A model generated the notes under the pieces. That model was not told the DNA's origin and did no database searches. It was given only the letters and a program-made list of their open reading frames with translations. From positions 324,927 through 388,926 of the forward strand of contig MIAY01000001.1 in NCBI GenBank assembly GCA_001829315.1: DNA of 64,000 nt. Direction: 5' to 3'. Position numbers and translations under genes: made by a program. Source of the DNA: Spirochaetes bacterium GWE1_32_154. GTDB taxonomy: Bacteria > Spirochaetota > GWE2-31-10. Positions 47,301-55,619 of the stretch are shown in pieces (positions within the stretch are counted from its first letter, which is position 1; each line of letters begins with the position of its first letter).

Positions 47301-47352
47301 TGAAGTTATGAAAACTAATAATGGAAGTAAAGCAGAATTCTTTGTTTTTTAG
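44302..47352 (+). CDS. sbcC: Exonuclease SbcCD, ATPase subunit SbcC
   Basis: 1016 residues. Rad50-type SMC-like ATPase: Walker A GATGAGKTSILDG, long coiled-coil arms on either side of the zinc hook CPVC (Cys510/Cys513), the signature LSGGEGF and Walker B DTIFIDEGFGSLD. With SbcD it processes double-strand breaks and hairpins. The ATG overlaps the sbcD stop by 4 nt. No terminator is visible after it; the next gene starts about 76 nt downstream. Confidence 0.96.
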   Translation: MKPIVLQMTAFGPYAKTETIDFETGLKDRKMFLIHGATGAGKTSILDGICYALYGVLSVKSRALTSIRSDFSTIETITSVEFTFEIRTKRYKIVRKPKQVKIKVNGKGETTMEQDVTLYEIIQNEEKPIADGVRPVNDAIIEIIGFNADQFRQVIILPQGEFRKVLEASTKERNEILADLFETAIFDRFEKFFLDKSKSVGNDVKVIEQSINEKLTSQSVTNTSELQKLIDDNTVLLTTLDSELKQNNEILSLKKENLKIIEENNKLVSELEIAEREYKTLFSKSDYFNDLKKSYDSGQKVKSLLPYEEQLISQKNELRELTQSIDMCRTDLNSKKEKLSEIQAQLSVENAKKNDIEQMKIRLEKIKSLIQKEDEQTILIKQNDGLIKELKELEASLQTKNRGIDDCKVAIENLSKKTSELDKETLVSNLNRLSTRHKEIKSNIEYLHQSLEIQDNIKKAGVFLEAEKKKEKDSLLQIELLEIKLAEKNAELFKQSAFHLAEHLENGQPCPVCGAKEHPAVAKAFEVNNVEVDIKKITVNISEAKKILESTRVKIMEKSGVIESYKGTLSHVNALLSKESDINSLESEAITIAREIEETNRKIEDSNKNTALLESRKSDEERLKGEKETLIEKNNKVKIELKGLESKLYEISKNFADADIQGKSPHKEAGFIENSITVFEEKLKKLFDSEKKYLAEQSVLSGQFEALTKNHAEKEKKNIADKEEFVNRYTKLGFTSDHDYWSKKIDEKTLIEYEKQINNFNEQLLLKESQFSILHKQSGGKTIIDSTQLINDINSIQTGISEKLQEKGSISKTVEYQKKEFQSISNLQLNYERVNKDWEIIDSLSKIISGKSGKVPFKSYLLITILDEVLVTSNERLKIMSKGRYVFVREDSNDGKGYRGLDIAIFDSETGKNRSVSTLSGGEGFIASLSLAMGLADCIQSYCGSREMDTIFIDEGFGSLDPQSLDKAIKTLNEINAQGRLVGIISHVEELKTRFNDCRLEVMKTNNGSKAEFFVF

Positions 47353-47428
47353 ATTGTATTTTTAAGTGTCGGAGCTTATACTACATGATAGTATCGTTGT
47401 AATACTCGATGAAATCCGGGGGTGGTAT

Positions 47429-48232
47429 ATGAAAACAATGTATGTATTGTTAGTACTTCTGTCAATTTTTCCATTTTTTTCAAATGAAAAAAAACCGGTA
47501 ATTGTTTTGTCTCAGGAACAAAAAATTAAACATGAATTAGAGTCCGTTGTTTTTCTTCAGAAAGCCGGCATGCTACGTCCGCAGGATCATTCTTTTTATT
47601 TCAGGACCGATGATGAGTGGACAGGTTTTTCAACAATTTTTCTGGGATATAGATATGGTGTTAATGAATATTTCAATATTGCTTTTGAAGGTGGTGCAGG
47701 GCTTCCTCAGGTGTATTTAGCGAATTTATTATTGCATTTTAAAATTTTTGAAAGTAAAAACAGATATTTTTTTCTCGGCACACGAATTAGAATGGGATAT
47801 AAATATCAGGATGCTGACCCGGTTATGTTTGTCAAAAATGATAATAATGATATGGGATATATGGGGCTTGGAAAAGATTATCTTACAATTGAAGACAGGC
47901 ATAGTTTTTATTTTGCAACCGATCTTACCGCTGCTGTACGATTTGGAAAATATAGAGATCATTCATTTTATTATACTATTTACCCTAAAGTTGATTTTAA
48001 TTTGCAGAAACCGGAGGTCTGGGTTCTATTTGCTCCGATTATGTTTGGTTATGAAGCAAGGTTCGGGCGATATATGGAATGGACATTTGCTGTTGAAGCT
48101 GGTTATTCTTTTCCTTTACCGTGGGGTTCAATTCCCGATGGGAAATGGATAAACTTTCCGTCACTTGCTAATGTAAGTTTAAATTATAGATTCGGGGATA
48201 CATTTTATTATAATACCATAATTGAAAAATGA
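47429..48232 (+). CDS. Exported, outer-membrane beta-barrel-like protein
   Basis: 267 residues, signal peptide at about 1-18. The mature part has alternating aromatic/glycine strands (YRYGVNEYFNIAFEGGAG, LGTRIRMGYKY) and ends in an aromatic strand, suggesting an outer-membrane beta-barrel. No family assigned. The start at 47429 follows GGGGGTGG; the frame extends upstream to 47366 but the extra residues have no signal-like character. It may be co-transcribed with sbcC. Confidence 0.65.
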   Translation: MKTMYVLLVLLSIFPFFSNEKKPVIVLSQEQKIKHELESVVFLQKAGMLRPQDHSFYFRTDDEWTGFSTIFLGYRYGVNEYFNIAFEGGAGLPQVYLANLLLHFKIFESKNRYFFLGTRIRMGYKYQDADPVMFVKNDNNDMGYMGLGKDYLTIEDRHSFYFATDLTAAVRFGKYRDHSFYYTIYPKVDFNLQKPEVWVLFAPIMFGYEARFGRYMEWTFAVEAGYSFPLPWGSIPDGKWINFPSLANVSLNYRFGDTFYYNTIIEK

Positions 48233-48261
48233 TAGATGAGATATCTTCTTTCAAATAGAAA

Positions 48262-48840
48262 TTATGTATTCTTCTCACTATCACCTTTAAAAATTTCATT
48301 GACATCAAGTTTATAATCCCCGCCGAAAATAGACGGTTCAAGATAATTATCAGTAATATCATCCTCATTAAAATACATTTTAAAAGTGTTTTGTGTAAAG
48401 TTATGAACATCAATCACTTGATTGTGAGGATCAACTATCCAATATTCTTTTACACCTGATGATTTATAAAGTGCATATTTATCATTTTTATCTTTTTTTG
48501 CAGTCGATGGTGATAAAATCTCAACAATCAGATCGGGAGCACCGGAAATATGTTTATCTTTGATTTTAGTCTTATCACATACTACTATAATATCAGGTTT
48601 TACTACATCTCCTTCAGATAAAACCACATCAAGTTCAAAGAAAACCCTGCACGGTTTATTTTTCAGGTACTGATAAAGTTCTCCATGTATAACGCTGCTT
48701 AAGCCCTGATGAGTAGTACCCGGGGAAGGTGCCATATTATACGCAACTCCTCCAATTATCTCCCAGTCTTCGCTGTCCTTCCATTGAATATAATCATTGT
48801 ATGTAAATTTACCATCTTCTTTTAGTTTTTTGAGCCCCAT
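48262..48840 (-). CDS. Uma2-family PD-(D/E)XK protein
   Basis: 192 residues. The Uma2 (DUF820) fold: FTYNDYIQW start, then GDVVKPDIIVV (Asp) and PDLIVEILSPST (Glu), the active-site pattern, and the typical end KEYWIVDPHNQVIDVH. Uma2 proteins are putative restriction-like endonucleases, common in many copies in cyanobacteria and spirochaetes, and of unknown physiological role. The start is ATG 48840, 5 nt after GGAGG; the upstream ATGs (48855 and 48852) overlap that site. Confidence 0.85.
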   Translation of the reverse strand: MGLKKLKEDGKFTYNDYIQWKDSEDWEIIGGVAYNMAPSPGTTHQGLSSVIHGELYQYLKNKPCRVFFELDVVLSEGDVVKPDIIVVCDKTKIKDKHISGAPDLIVEILSPSTAKKDKNDKYALYKSSGVKEYWIVDPHNQVIDVHNFTQNTFKMYFNEDDITDNYLEPSIFGGDYKLDVNEIFKGDSEKNT

Positions 48841-49074
48841 ATTGTCCTCCATCATTTACTTTAATTATATTATATCAGATATGAATTTTATTATCAACTA
48901 AGCTCATTGCAAAAAATACTTTTTTTATCCCTGATTTTTTGCAAAAAGCTCTTGTATTAAAAAAAATCATGTCCATATATTTTGAAAATAGTAAAACAAG
49001 AAAACGGCTTTCTCAGGTTTCATTAAAAAAGTTGAAAGCCCGTTATAATATAAATTTTAATTTTTTTCAAATAA
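48841..49074. other. Divergent intergenic region, upstream part
   Basis: AT-rich DNA between the divergent Uma2 and hcp genes. It holds an imperfect inverted repeat, AACGGCTTTC at 49002-49011 with GAAAGCCCGTT at 49034-49044 (one bulge). I see no gene or other signal. Confidence 0.5.
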
Positions 49075-49112
49075 TGTAACATATGTTACGGTTTATATAC
49101 TATAATTATACT
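49075..49112 (+). promoter_or_regulatory. CRP/FNR-type palindrome (HcpR-like) and promoter of hcp
   Basis: A perfect palindrome GTAACATATGTTAC at 49076-49089, followed by TATAAT at 49101-49106, overlapped by a possible TATACT (49107-49112), and then a GGAG binding site before the ATG at 49156. As I recall, the HcpR regulator (CRP/FNR family) binds GTAAC-N4-GTTAC before hcp in clostridia, Bacteroidetes and Treponema denticola. Position relative to the start of transcription is uncertain. Confidence 0.7.
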
Positions 49113-49155
49113 ATTGTATGAATAAAGAAAATATCAATTTAAACAGGAGAAAATT

Positions 49156-50802
49156 ATGAGCATGTTTTGTTACCAATGTCAGGAAACAGCAGCCGGTAAA
49201 GGTTGCACTAAAAGAGGTGTTTGCGGTAAAGAAGATACAACAGCAAACTTACAGGATTTAACAATTTTTACATTAAAAGGGTTATCATATTATTCAACAT
49301 TATTACGAAAAAACAAATTAAAACCTGAAACTGATATTGCACCCCTTGTTATAAATGGCTTATTCATGACAATCACCAATGCAAACTTCGATAATAACGC
49401 TTTTTATGAAATAATTAAAAAAGCGTATGCAGCAAAAAAAACACTTGAATCACAAGCAAAAAAAGCTAATATTCTTCCGGCTACAATACCTGATGCAGCA
49501 ACATGGTCTTCTGCTATTGAATCTGAATTAGTAGAAAAATCAACATCGGTTGGTGTACTTTCAATACCTGATGAAGATAAATGTTCTTTAATAGAAATGA
49601 TTGTTTATGGTTTAAAAGGTATGGCAGCTTACGCTGAACATGCATTCAATCTTGGATTTAGAGATGAAACAGTATTTGAATTTATCGAAGATACCCTTGC
49701 TTACTTATTGGATGAAAACCTTACTGTTGATTCACTTGTGGCTAAGACTCTTGAAACCGGTAAATTCGGTGTTGCAGCAATGGCACTTCTTGATAAGGCC
49801 AACACGACATCGTATGGTAACCCGGAAATCACAAAAGTTAATATTGGCGTACGAAATAATCCCGGAATTCTTATATCAGGTCATGACTTAAAAGACATGG
49901 ATACGTTGTTAAAACAAACCGAAGGAACCGGCGTTGATGTTTATACCCATAGTGAAATGTTACCTGCAAATTATTATCCTGCATTTAAGAAATACAAAAA
50001 CTTTGTTGGTAACTATGGAAATGCATGGTGGAAACAACTTGAAGAGTTTGAAACATTTAACGGACCTGTTATTTTCACATCAAATTGTATTGTACCGCCA
50101 AAAGAAACATCCACATTCAAAGACAGAATATACACAACCAATGCAGCAGGATATCCCGGTTTTAAATACATAAAAACCAATGAAAAAGGCGAAAAAGATT
50201 TCTCGGAAGTCATCGCTCTTGCAAAAAAATGTAAAGCACCTGTAGAAATCGAAAAAGGTGAAATTGTCGGCGGTTTTGCTCATAACCAGGTAATCGCACT
50301 TGCCGATAAAGTAGTCGGTGCAGTTAAAGACGGATCGATTAAAAAATTCGTAGTAATGGCTGGATGTGACGGCAGGATGAAATCCCGTTCATATTATACT
50401 GAATTTGCTGAAAAATTACCAAAAGACACAGTTATTTTAACTGCCGGTTGTGCAAAATACAGGTACAATAAATTAAATCTTGGTGATATCGGCGGAATTC
50501 CTCGTGTTCTTGATGCGGGGCAATGTAACGATTCGTATTCTCTGGCAGTTATTGCTTTGAAACTGAAAGAGGTTTTCGGTCTTGATGACATAAACAAACT
50601 TCCGATTGTTTACAATATTGCATGGTACGAACAAAAAGCTGTTATCGTATTACTTGCGTTACTATTCTTGGGTGTAAAAAACATTCATTTAGGACCGACA
50701 CTACCTGGTTTTCTATCAGCGAATGTTGCAAAAGTTCTTATCGAAAATTTTGGAATCGGTGGTATAACAACTGCTGATGAAGATATAAAAGCATTTATTT
50801 AA
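49156..50802 (+). CDS. hcp: Hybrid cluster protein (hydroxylamine/NO reductase)
   Basis: 548 residues. N-terminal Cys5, Cys8, Cys17 and Cys23 (C-x2-C-x8-C-x5-C) bind a [4Fe-4S] cluster; this spacing and the length are those of the strict-anaerobe class. The C-terminal part carries the hybrid-cluster ligands ([29 protein letters not shown] and an Asp/Cys-rich GQCND). Hcp reduces NO or hydroxylamine in nitrosative stress. The start has AGGAGA 7 nt upstream. A palindrome in the promoter fits HcpR control. A terminator ends the transcript. Confidence 0.96.
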   Translation: MSMFCYQCQETAAGKGCTKRGVCGKEDTTANLQDLTIFTLKGLSYYSTLLRKNKLKPETDIAPLVINGLFMTITNANFDNNAFYEIIKKAYAAKKTLESQAKKANILPATIPDAATWSSAIESELVEKSTSVGVLSIPDEDKCSLIEMIVYGLKGMAAYAEHAFNLGFRDETVFEFIEDTLAYLLDENLTVDSLVAKTLETGKFGVAAMALLDKANTTSYGNPEITKVNIGVRNNPGILISGHDLKDMDTLLKQTEGTGVDVYTHSEMLPANYYPAFKKYKNFVGNYGNAWWKQLEEFETFNGPVIFTSNCIVPPKETSTFKDRIYTTNAAGYPGFKYIKTNEKGEKDFSEVIALAKKCKAPVEIEKGEIVGGFAHNQVIALADKVVGAVKDGSIKKFVVMAGCDGRMKSRSYYTEFAEKLPKDTVILTAGCAKYRYNKLNLGDIGGIPRVLDAGQCNDSYSLAVIALKLKEVFGLDDINKLPIVYNIAWYEQKAVIVLLALLFLGVKNIHLGPTLPGFLSANVAKVLIENFGIGGITTADEDIKAFI

Positions 50803-50813
50803 TTGTATGTTGT

Positions 50814-50841
50814 GGCCGGAAGTTTTTGCTTCCGGCTTTTT
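50814..50841 (+). terminator. Rho-independent terminator after hcp
   Basis: An 8-bp GC-rich stem (50815-50822 with 50829-50836), a 6-nt loop and a T-run, about 12 nt after the hcp stop. It overlaps the 3' end of the convergent gene. Confidence 0.9.
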
Positions 50842-52195
50842 ATTGTATATCGATATAGGTATGATAAAACTTTTCAATTTCACTTGATACTTTGTATAAC
50901 GATATTCGACCATTGTCGGTTAATTCATTCCAGGCAATTCGTTCCTTAAACATAATATACCACTCGACCCCGCCATACAGACTTCCGGCACAAAAAGTTA
51001 CAATCGTTTGAATCGTAACAAACTCATTTGAAACATCAAACCCCGTGATTATTACAATACCATACGTTACGAAGCCGATCACAATCGACCATAAAAGTCC
51101 CGATCCAAAAAGTGCTGTGATAAAACCTGAATACAAATAGCGGTCAAAAAAACTATCCCGCAGTTCATACGAACGGGCAAATTTTAATAACTTCATCATT
51201 CGTACATAATCCATTCCGCTTGATAAAACATCTTTATTACTCAATGCTTCAAGTTTTTCATACACTGACAATAATTTATAGAGTGTATCAATTTCAGGAA
51301 TAGCATTAATATCTACTGTATATTTTTCAAGTTTTTCAATCAGCCACTGTATCGCTTCTTTGTTAATTGCATCATTTGATACAAAATCATCAATCATACA
51401 TTTTAAATAATCAGTTTTATCAAACCAGAAAAATGTATCAAGTAACGTATTAAGTTCACCCCATTTTTCTTTTGAAAATAATTCAAAATAGCGGGTTTTC
51501 ACTTTTGCAAAGTACATTTCAACAGCTTTCTGAGATGCCGATGAATAAACGTGCTGATCAAAATTGGCGCAATAATTAAGTATTCCGTTTATCTCATTTT
51601 CATTATCCAATAACTCAACTAAATCACTGTAATACGTAGAAAACGGGTCAATTGTTATTATTTCGTTTATTAATTTAGATTTCTCAAGTTTTGTTTTTAC
51701 TCGAATAAATTTTTTATATAATTGTAATGCTGTTTTTTTTCTTCTATTATATACATTTGAATTAAGCGGATTATATCCATTATCCTGTAGATATAAAAAT
51801 ATTTCATTGTAGATTTTTGTGAAGCATGTATCAATTAAATTAAATACTTTCAAGGCCTTTTTAGTATCAAGCATTTCCTTACCATCTTCAATCATCACAG
51901 CGTATTCTTTGTAACCGGAAAGTTTTGAAATAAGAAAAGGTACGACATCTGTGGTATCTGTAATTATTTCAAACGATTCTAATTTATTAACTGCCTGCTT
52001 TATAAAGGATGAGAAAATCATAATTATATTTTTCTGGAAATCTTCATTCGTTGTGATTTTTTTATTTGAATTATGAAAATGCATCACTGATATTTTTTTT
52101 AAATCATTAAAATCAACATTGAATAAATGATAGTGTAATAAATCATCATCACACTGTAATGTTATTGCATACTTTTTTATTTCTAATTGTATCAT
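50840..52195 (-). CDS. Uncharacterised protein with two membrane segments
   Basis: 451 residues. A long soluble alpha-helical part (about 1-360) with many Lys/Asn/Asp precedes two hydrophobic helices (about 365-385 and 395-415) and a short C-terminal helix. The topology suggests a cytoplasmic domain anchored by a hairpin. No family recognised. Divergent from the XRE gene across about 74 nt; convergent with hcp. Confidence 0.6.
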   Translation of the reverse strand: MIQLEIKKYAITLQCDDDLLHYHLFNVDFNDLKKISVMHFHNSNKKITTNEDFQKNIIMIFSSFIKQAVNKLESFEIITDTTDVVPFLISKLSGYKEYAVMIEDGKEMLDTKKALKVFNLIDTCFTKIYNEIFLYLQDNGYNPLNSNVYNRRKKTALQLYKKFIRVKTKLEKSKLINEIITIDPFSTYYSDLVELLDNENEINGILNYCANFDQHVYSSASQKAVEMYFAKVKTRYFELFSKEKWGELNTLLDTFFWFDKTDYLKCMIDDFVSNDAINKEAIQWLIEKLEKYTVDINAIPEIDTLYKLLSVYEKLEALSNKDVLSSGMDYVRMMKLLKFARSYELRDSFFDRYLYSGFITALFGSGLLWSIVIGFVTYGIVIITGFDVSNEFVTIQTIVTFCAGSLYGGVEWYIMFKERIAWNELTDNGRISLYKVSSEIEKFYHTYIDIQ

Positions 52196-52269
52196 GAGAA
52201 TCCTTGTCTTTTATAATACACCGTTTTTTTTCGGTGTCAATATTTTTTATAAACAATTATTATTTTTGA

Positions 52270-52584
52270 ATGAAAGATTTCCATATTGATAGCATCAAAC
52301 TTGCTGAATACATAAAATCCAAGCGGATTGAACTTAATCTTACACAAGAAGAACTATCCGAGAAATCAGGCATTGACTACAAACATATTCAAAATTTTGA
52401 AAGTTATCGACGGAGAAATGACCCTAAATATTCCACATTATGGAAACTTGCAGAAGCACTCAACATTGATATATTAGAACTTATCATACAAATGAACAAA
52501 CAGCAATATCCGGAAGAAGATGTTTCAAAAATAAATTTTCTTGTCAGTGAAAGTCGTAAGAAAAAAAACTTTAATTCGTATTGA
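52270..52584 (+). CDS. XRE-family HTH transcriptional regulator
   Basis: 104 residues. The helix-turn-helix (about 10-70) shows LTQEELSEKSGIDYKHIQNFE, the Cro/C1 recognition pattern, followed by SYRRRNDPKYSTLWKLAEALNI. The C-terminal 25 residues are basic with a Lys run. Weak binding site. It precedes the DUF4384/CHASE2 pair by about 45 nt and could control it, but no operator is evident. Confidence 0.85.
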   Translation: MKDFHIDSIKLAEYIKSKRIELNLTQEELSEKSGIDYKHIQNFESYRRRNDPKYSTLWKLAEALNIDILELIIQMNKQQYPEEDVSKINFLVSESRKKKNFNSY

Positions 52585-52630
52585 ATAATAAATAAATATA
52601 CATTAAAATAATTTTGATCCGGAGGTTTTT

Positions 52631-53290
52631 ATGTCTTTACGGAAAATTGTTTTTTGTATTTCTTTTTCACTTTCAGTTTTTAATTTTTTTTCTCAGGATA
52701 TTTCCAGCACAATACAATTCAAATGGGGCGTTTTAACATTAGATAAAAAAACGAATAAAACCGTTGGTCTTAATTTCAGTAAGCCGGTACAATTATCCGA
52801 AGGTGATGATATTAGAATTTATCTTGAACCGGTTAAAAATGCTTTTATTTACCTTTATTTACTTGATTCAAATAATGACTTAATGCTTTTATTTCCCGAA
52901 AATTTTACTCAATTTTCTAAAAATTATAGCAACAAACCATATTATATACCGGATGCTGAAAGCTGGTTTACCATTGATGAAAACAGCGGAACTGAGGAGT
53001 TTTATTTAATTGCCTCGAAAGTAAGACAACCCGAACTTGAGAGTCTGACCGGTAAACTTCAAAAGGAATCTGAAAAATCAACACCTAATAGTAACAAAAT
53101 TAATGAATTAAAAAAAAGTATTATTGATGAATTAGCACGATTGCGAAAAGAAAACAGTACAAATGTTGCCGTTGCTGAAAAACCGGTTTCAACTGCCGGA
53201 ACAACACGATCAATCGGTGAAGTCACCACCAATGCAACAGAAGTATTAACGGAGAATTTTTATGCAAAAACACTTAGACTGGAGCATTAA
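52631..53290 (+). CDS. Exported DUF4384-like protein
   Basis: 219 residues. Signal peptide about 1-22. Residues about 45-120 resemble DUF4384 (SEGDDIRIYLEPVKNAFIYLYLLDS, then DLMLLFPENF), a domain found beside FecR, CHASE2 and caspase-like proteins in bacterial signalling gene sets. A Lys/Glu coiled coil follows, then a Thr/Ala/Val-rich tail. GGAGG 7 nt before the ATG. The next gene starts 29 nt before this stop, so the two are probably coupled. Confidence 0.78.
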   Translation: MSLRKIVFCISFSLSVFNFFSQDISSTIQFKWGVLTLDKKTNKTVGLNFSKPVQLSEGDDIRIYLEPVKNAFIYLYLLDSNNDLMLLFPENFTQFSKNYSNKPYYIPDAESWFTIDENSGTEEFYLIASKVRQPELESLTGKLQKESEKSTPNSNKINELKKSIIDELARLRKENSTNVAVAEKPVSTAGTTRSIGEVTTNATEVLTENFYAKTLRLEH

Positions 53291-55475
53291 AAATTCAATT
53301 AGAATAGTTTTAATAACTTTAGTTGCTTTTTTTCTTATGACTTTATTGAATATGATTTTTCCTGTTTTTTTTCAATTCTGGGATAACAGAATTAATGATC
53401 AAATATATAATTTCAAACAAACCATAAAAGGGAATAGCACAATTAATCCCTATATAATTCACCTTGATCTTAATGACACTTCAATCAGTAAAAACACAAT
53501 TTCTATGTTTGACCGTTCAGTTTATGCAGATTCTATTGCTATTTTACACAGATTAAAAGCAAAAAGCATTGTACTTGATATTAATTATCAGGAAAAATTT
53601 GATGCAGATATTGATGGCAAACTTGCTCAAAGCGGTAAAAATCATGGGAAAACATATTTTCCTGTAATCCCTCAATCGGTTGAATTTTCCGGAACAAATA
53701 AAATTGCACCGCTGGATCCTGAACTTGAAAAAATTATCGATGAACAATTAGCCTTATGGCAACCGGTGGTTAAACGGGAAGGGAATCCCATCGTTTCTCA
53801 TAGAATAATAACTAATTTCCCTGAACTTCAAAAAGCCTCACACGGTATTGTTCATATTGCCGTTGAATCCGACAATGACGGCATTTACAGACGCATCCCG
53901 TTATTAATTCAATACAAAAACAAGTACATTCCATTTATAGAACTCAAAGTAATTTGCGATTACCTCAAAGTAAAAGACAGTGATGTTGAAGTATATTTTG
54001 GACAATACATTATACTAAAAAACGCTACTTTTCAGTTCGGTATTAAAAAAGACATTAAAATACCGATTGATTTAAAAGGCCGGATGATTATACATTATGC
54101 GGGAAGATGGGCTGATTCTTTTGCTCATTATTCAATTGAAACCATTCTCGAATTAAAGAATGATACTCAAAAATTAGAAGAACTCAAAGATGAATTTAAG
54201 GATAGTATTGTCATTATTTCAGACATCACAACACGGGGTAAAGATTACGGTAACATTCCAATCGAAAATAAATTTCCTCTCCCGGGAATACATTCCAATT
54301 TTTTAAATTCCGTTCTCCAGATGGAATTTATTAAAAAGTTCAGCGTATTTGAAAAAGTTATATTAAATCTAAGTATCATTTTAATTCTAAGTTTTTTTGG
54401 TATACGATATAAAACTATTAAATTTTCAATTTTCGCAACAACCTTCTTTATCCTCTTCCAGTTTTTCAATAGTGCACTATTTGTTTTTTTTAATCGACAA
54501 CCAGATATTCTGGTTTCAAACATTTCGTTTCTTTTAAGTGCTTTTTCAATTATTATTTATCGGTATATAATAGAAGAAAGAAGTAATTTACAGTATATAA
54601 TTTCACTTCATGCTGCAGCATCGAAGTTTGTACCGACAGAATTTTTGCAATTTCTCAATAAACTAAATATTCTCGAAGTAAAACTTGGCGATCAGATCCA
54701 AACGGAAATGACCGTTTTATTTTCAGATATCAGATCATTTACCAATATATCAGAAATTATGTTACCTGCGGAAAACTTTAATTTTCTTAACAGTTATCTG
54801 AGTAAAATGGGGCCGGTTATTAGAGAAAATGGCGGTTTTATTGATAAGTATATCGGGGATGCAATTATGGCATTATTTCCGGATGATCCAGGAAATTGTG
54901 TACAAGCAGCTATTGATTTACGATTAAAATTAACTGAATTTAATACTGAAAGAAGAATAAAGGGTGAAATCGAAATTGATACCGGAATTGGCATTCATAC
55001 CGGTAATTTAATGCTCGGGATAATCGGGGAAGATAAACGATACGAAGGAACCGTTATTGCAGATGCAGTCAATCTCGCCTCAAGGTTAGAAGGTCTTACC
55101 AAATATTACGGAGCCGGTATAATAATAAGCGAAGTAGTTTACAAAAGATTAAAAGATCCTTCTTTATATGCTATACGAATTCTTGATTATGTTTTAGTCA
55201 AGGGTAAAAAAGAATCAATTGCAATTTATGAGGTTATCGATAATTCTCCTGACAGGTGTACTGTATTAAAAGTTGAAACAAAACTTCTTTTTGAAAAAGC
55301 ATTTTATTTGTATACAAACAAAAAATTCTCAGAAGCATTAGAAATTTATAACGAAATCAATCAACTAAATCCTGATGATAAAGCGACAATCATTTTCATT
55401 GAAAGATGTAAACATCATATACAATCAGGTGTTGATGATAACTGGATTGGCATTGCGGTTCATCTTGAAAAATAA
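53262..55475 (+). CDS. CHASE2-domain adenylate/guanylate cyclase (class III)
   Basis: 737 residues. One N-terminal membrane helix (about 12-34), a periplasmic CHASE2 sensor (about 35-350), three membrane helices (about 365-435), then a class III cyclase domain (about 470-660) with LFSDIRSFTN (Asp489), a second metal Asp in YIGDAIMALFP and TVIADAVNLASRLE. A TPR-like helical pair (about 690-735) closes the protein. It makes cAMP or cGMP in response to an envelope signal. The ATG has GGAG 8 nt upstream and overlaps the DUF4384 gene by 29 nt. Confidence 0.9.
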   Translation: MQKHLDWSIKNSIRIVLITLVAFFLMTLLNMIFPVFFQFWDNRINDQIYNFKQTIKGNSTINPYIIHLDLNDTSISKNTISMFDRSVYADSIAILHRLKAKSIVLDINYQEKFDADIDGKLAQSGKNHGKTYFPVIPQSVEFSGTNKIAPLDPELEKIIDEQLALWQPVVKREGNPIVSHRIITNFPELQKASHGIVHIAVESDNDGIYRRIPLLIQYKNKYIPFIELKVICDYLKVKDSDVEVYFGQYIILKNATFQFGIKKDIKIPIDLKGRMIIHYAGRWADSFAHYSIETILELKNDTQKLEELKDEFKDSIVIISDITTRGKDYGNIPIENKFPLPGIHSNFLNSVLQMEFIKKFSVFEKVILNLSIILILSFFGIRYKTIKFSIFATTFFILFQFFNSALFVFFNRQPDILVSNISFLLSAFSIIIYRYIIEERSNLQYIISLHAAASKFVPTEFLQFLNKLNILEVKLGDQIQTEMTVLFSDIRSFTNISEIMLPAENFNFLNSYLSKMGPVIRENGGFIDKYIGDAIMALFPDDPGNCVQAAIDLRLKLTEFNTERRIKGEIEIDTGIGIHTGNLMLGIIGEDKRYEGTVIADAVNLASRLEGLTKYYGAGIIISEVVYKRLKDPSLYAIRILDYVLVKGKKESIAIYEVIDNSPDRCTVLKVETKLLFEKAFYLYTNKKFSEALEIYNEINQLNPDDKATIIFIERCKHHIQSGVDDNWIGIAVHLEK

Positions 55476-55619
55476 ATAATCATTTCCGAAGTTGAAATCT
55501 GTATCAATTTTTAAAAAGAGAAAACAGATGAGCCTCAGATTTTTTTATTTTCTAATTGAAAAAATAAATAATATATGTAATAAATTGTTCATTATATTTA
55601 ATACCGGGAGAATTTGAGA

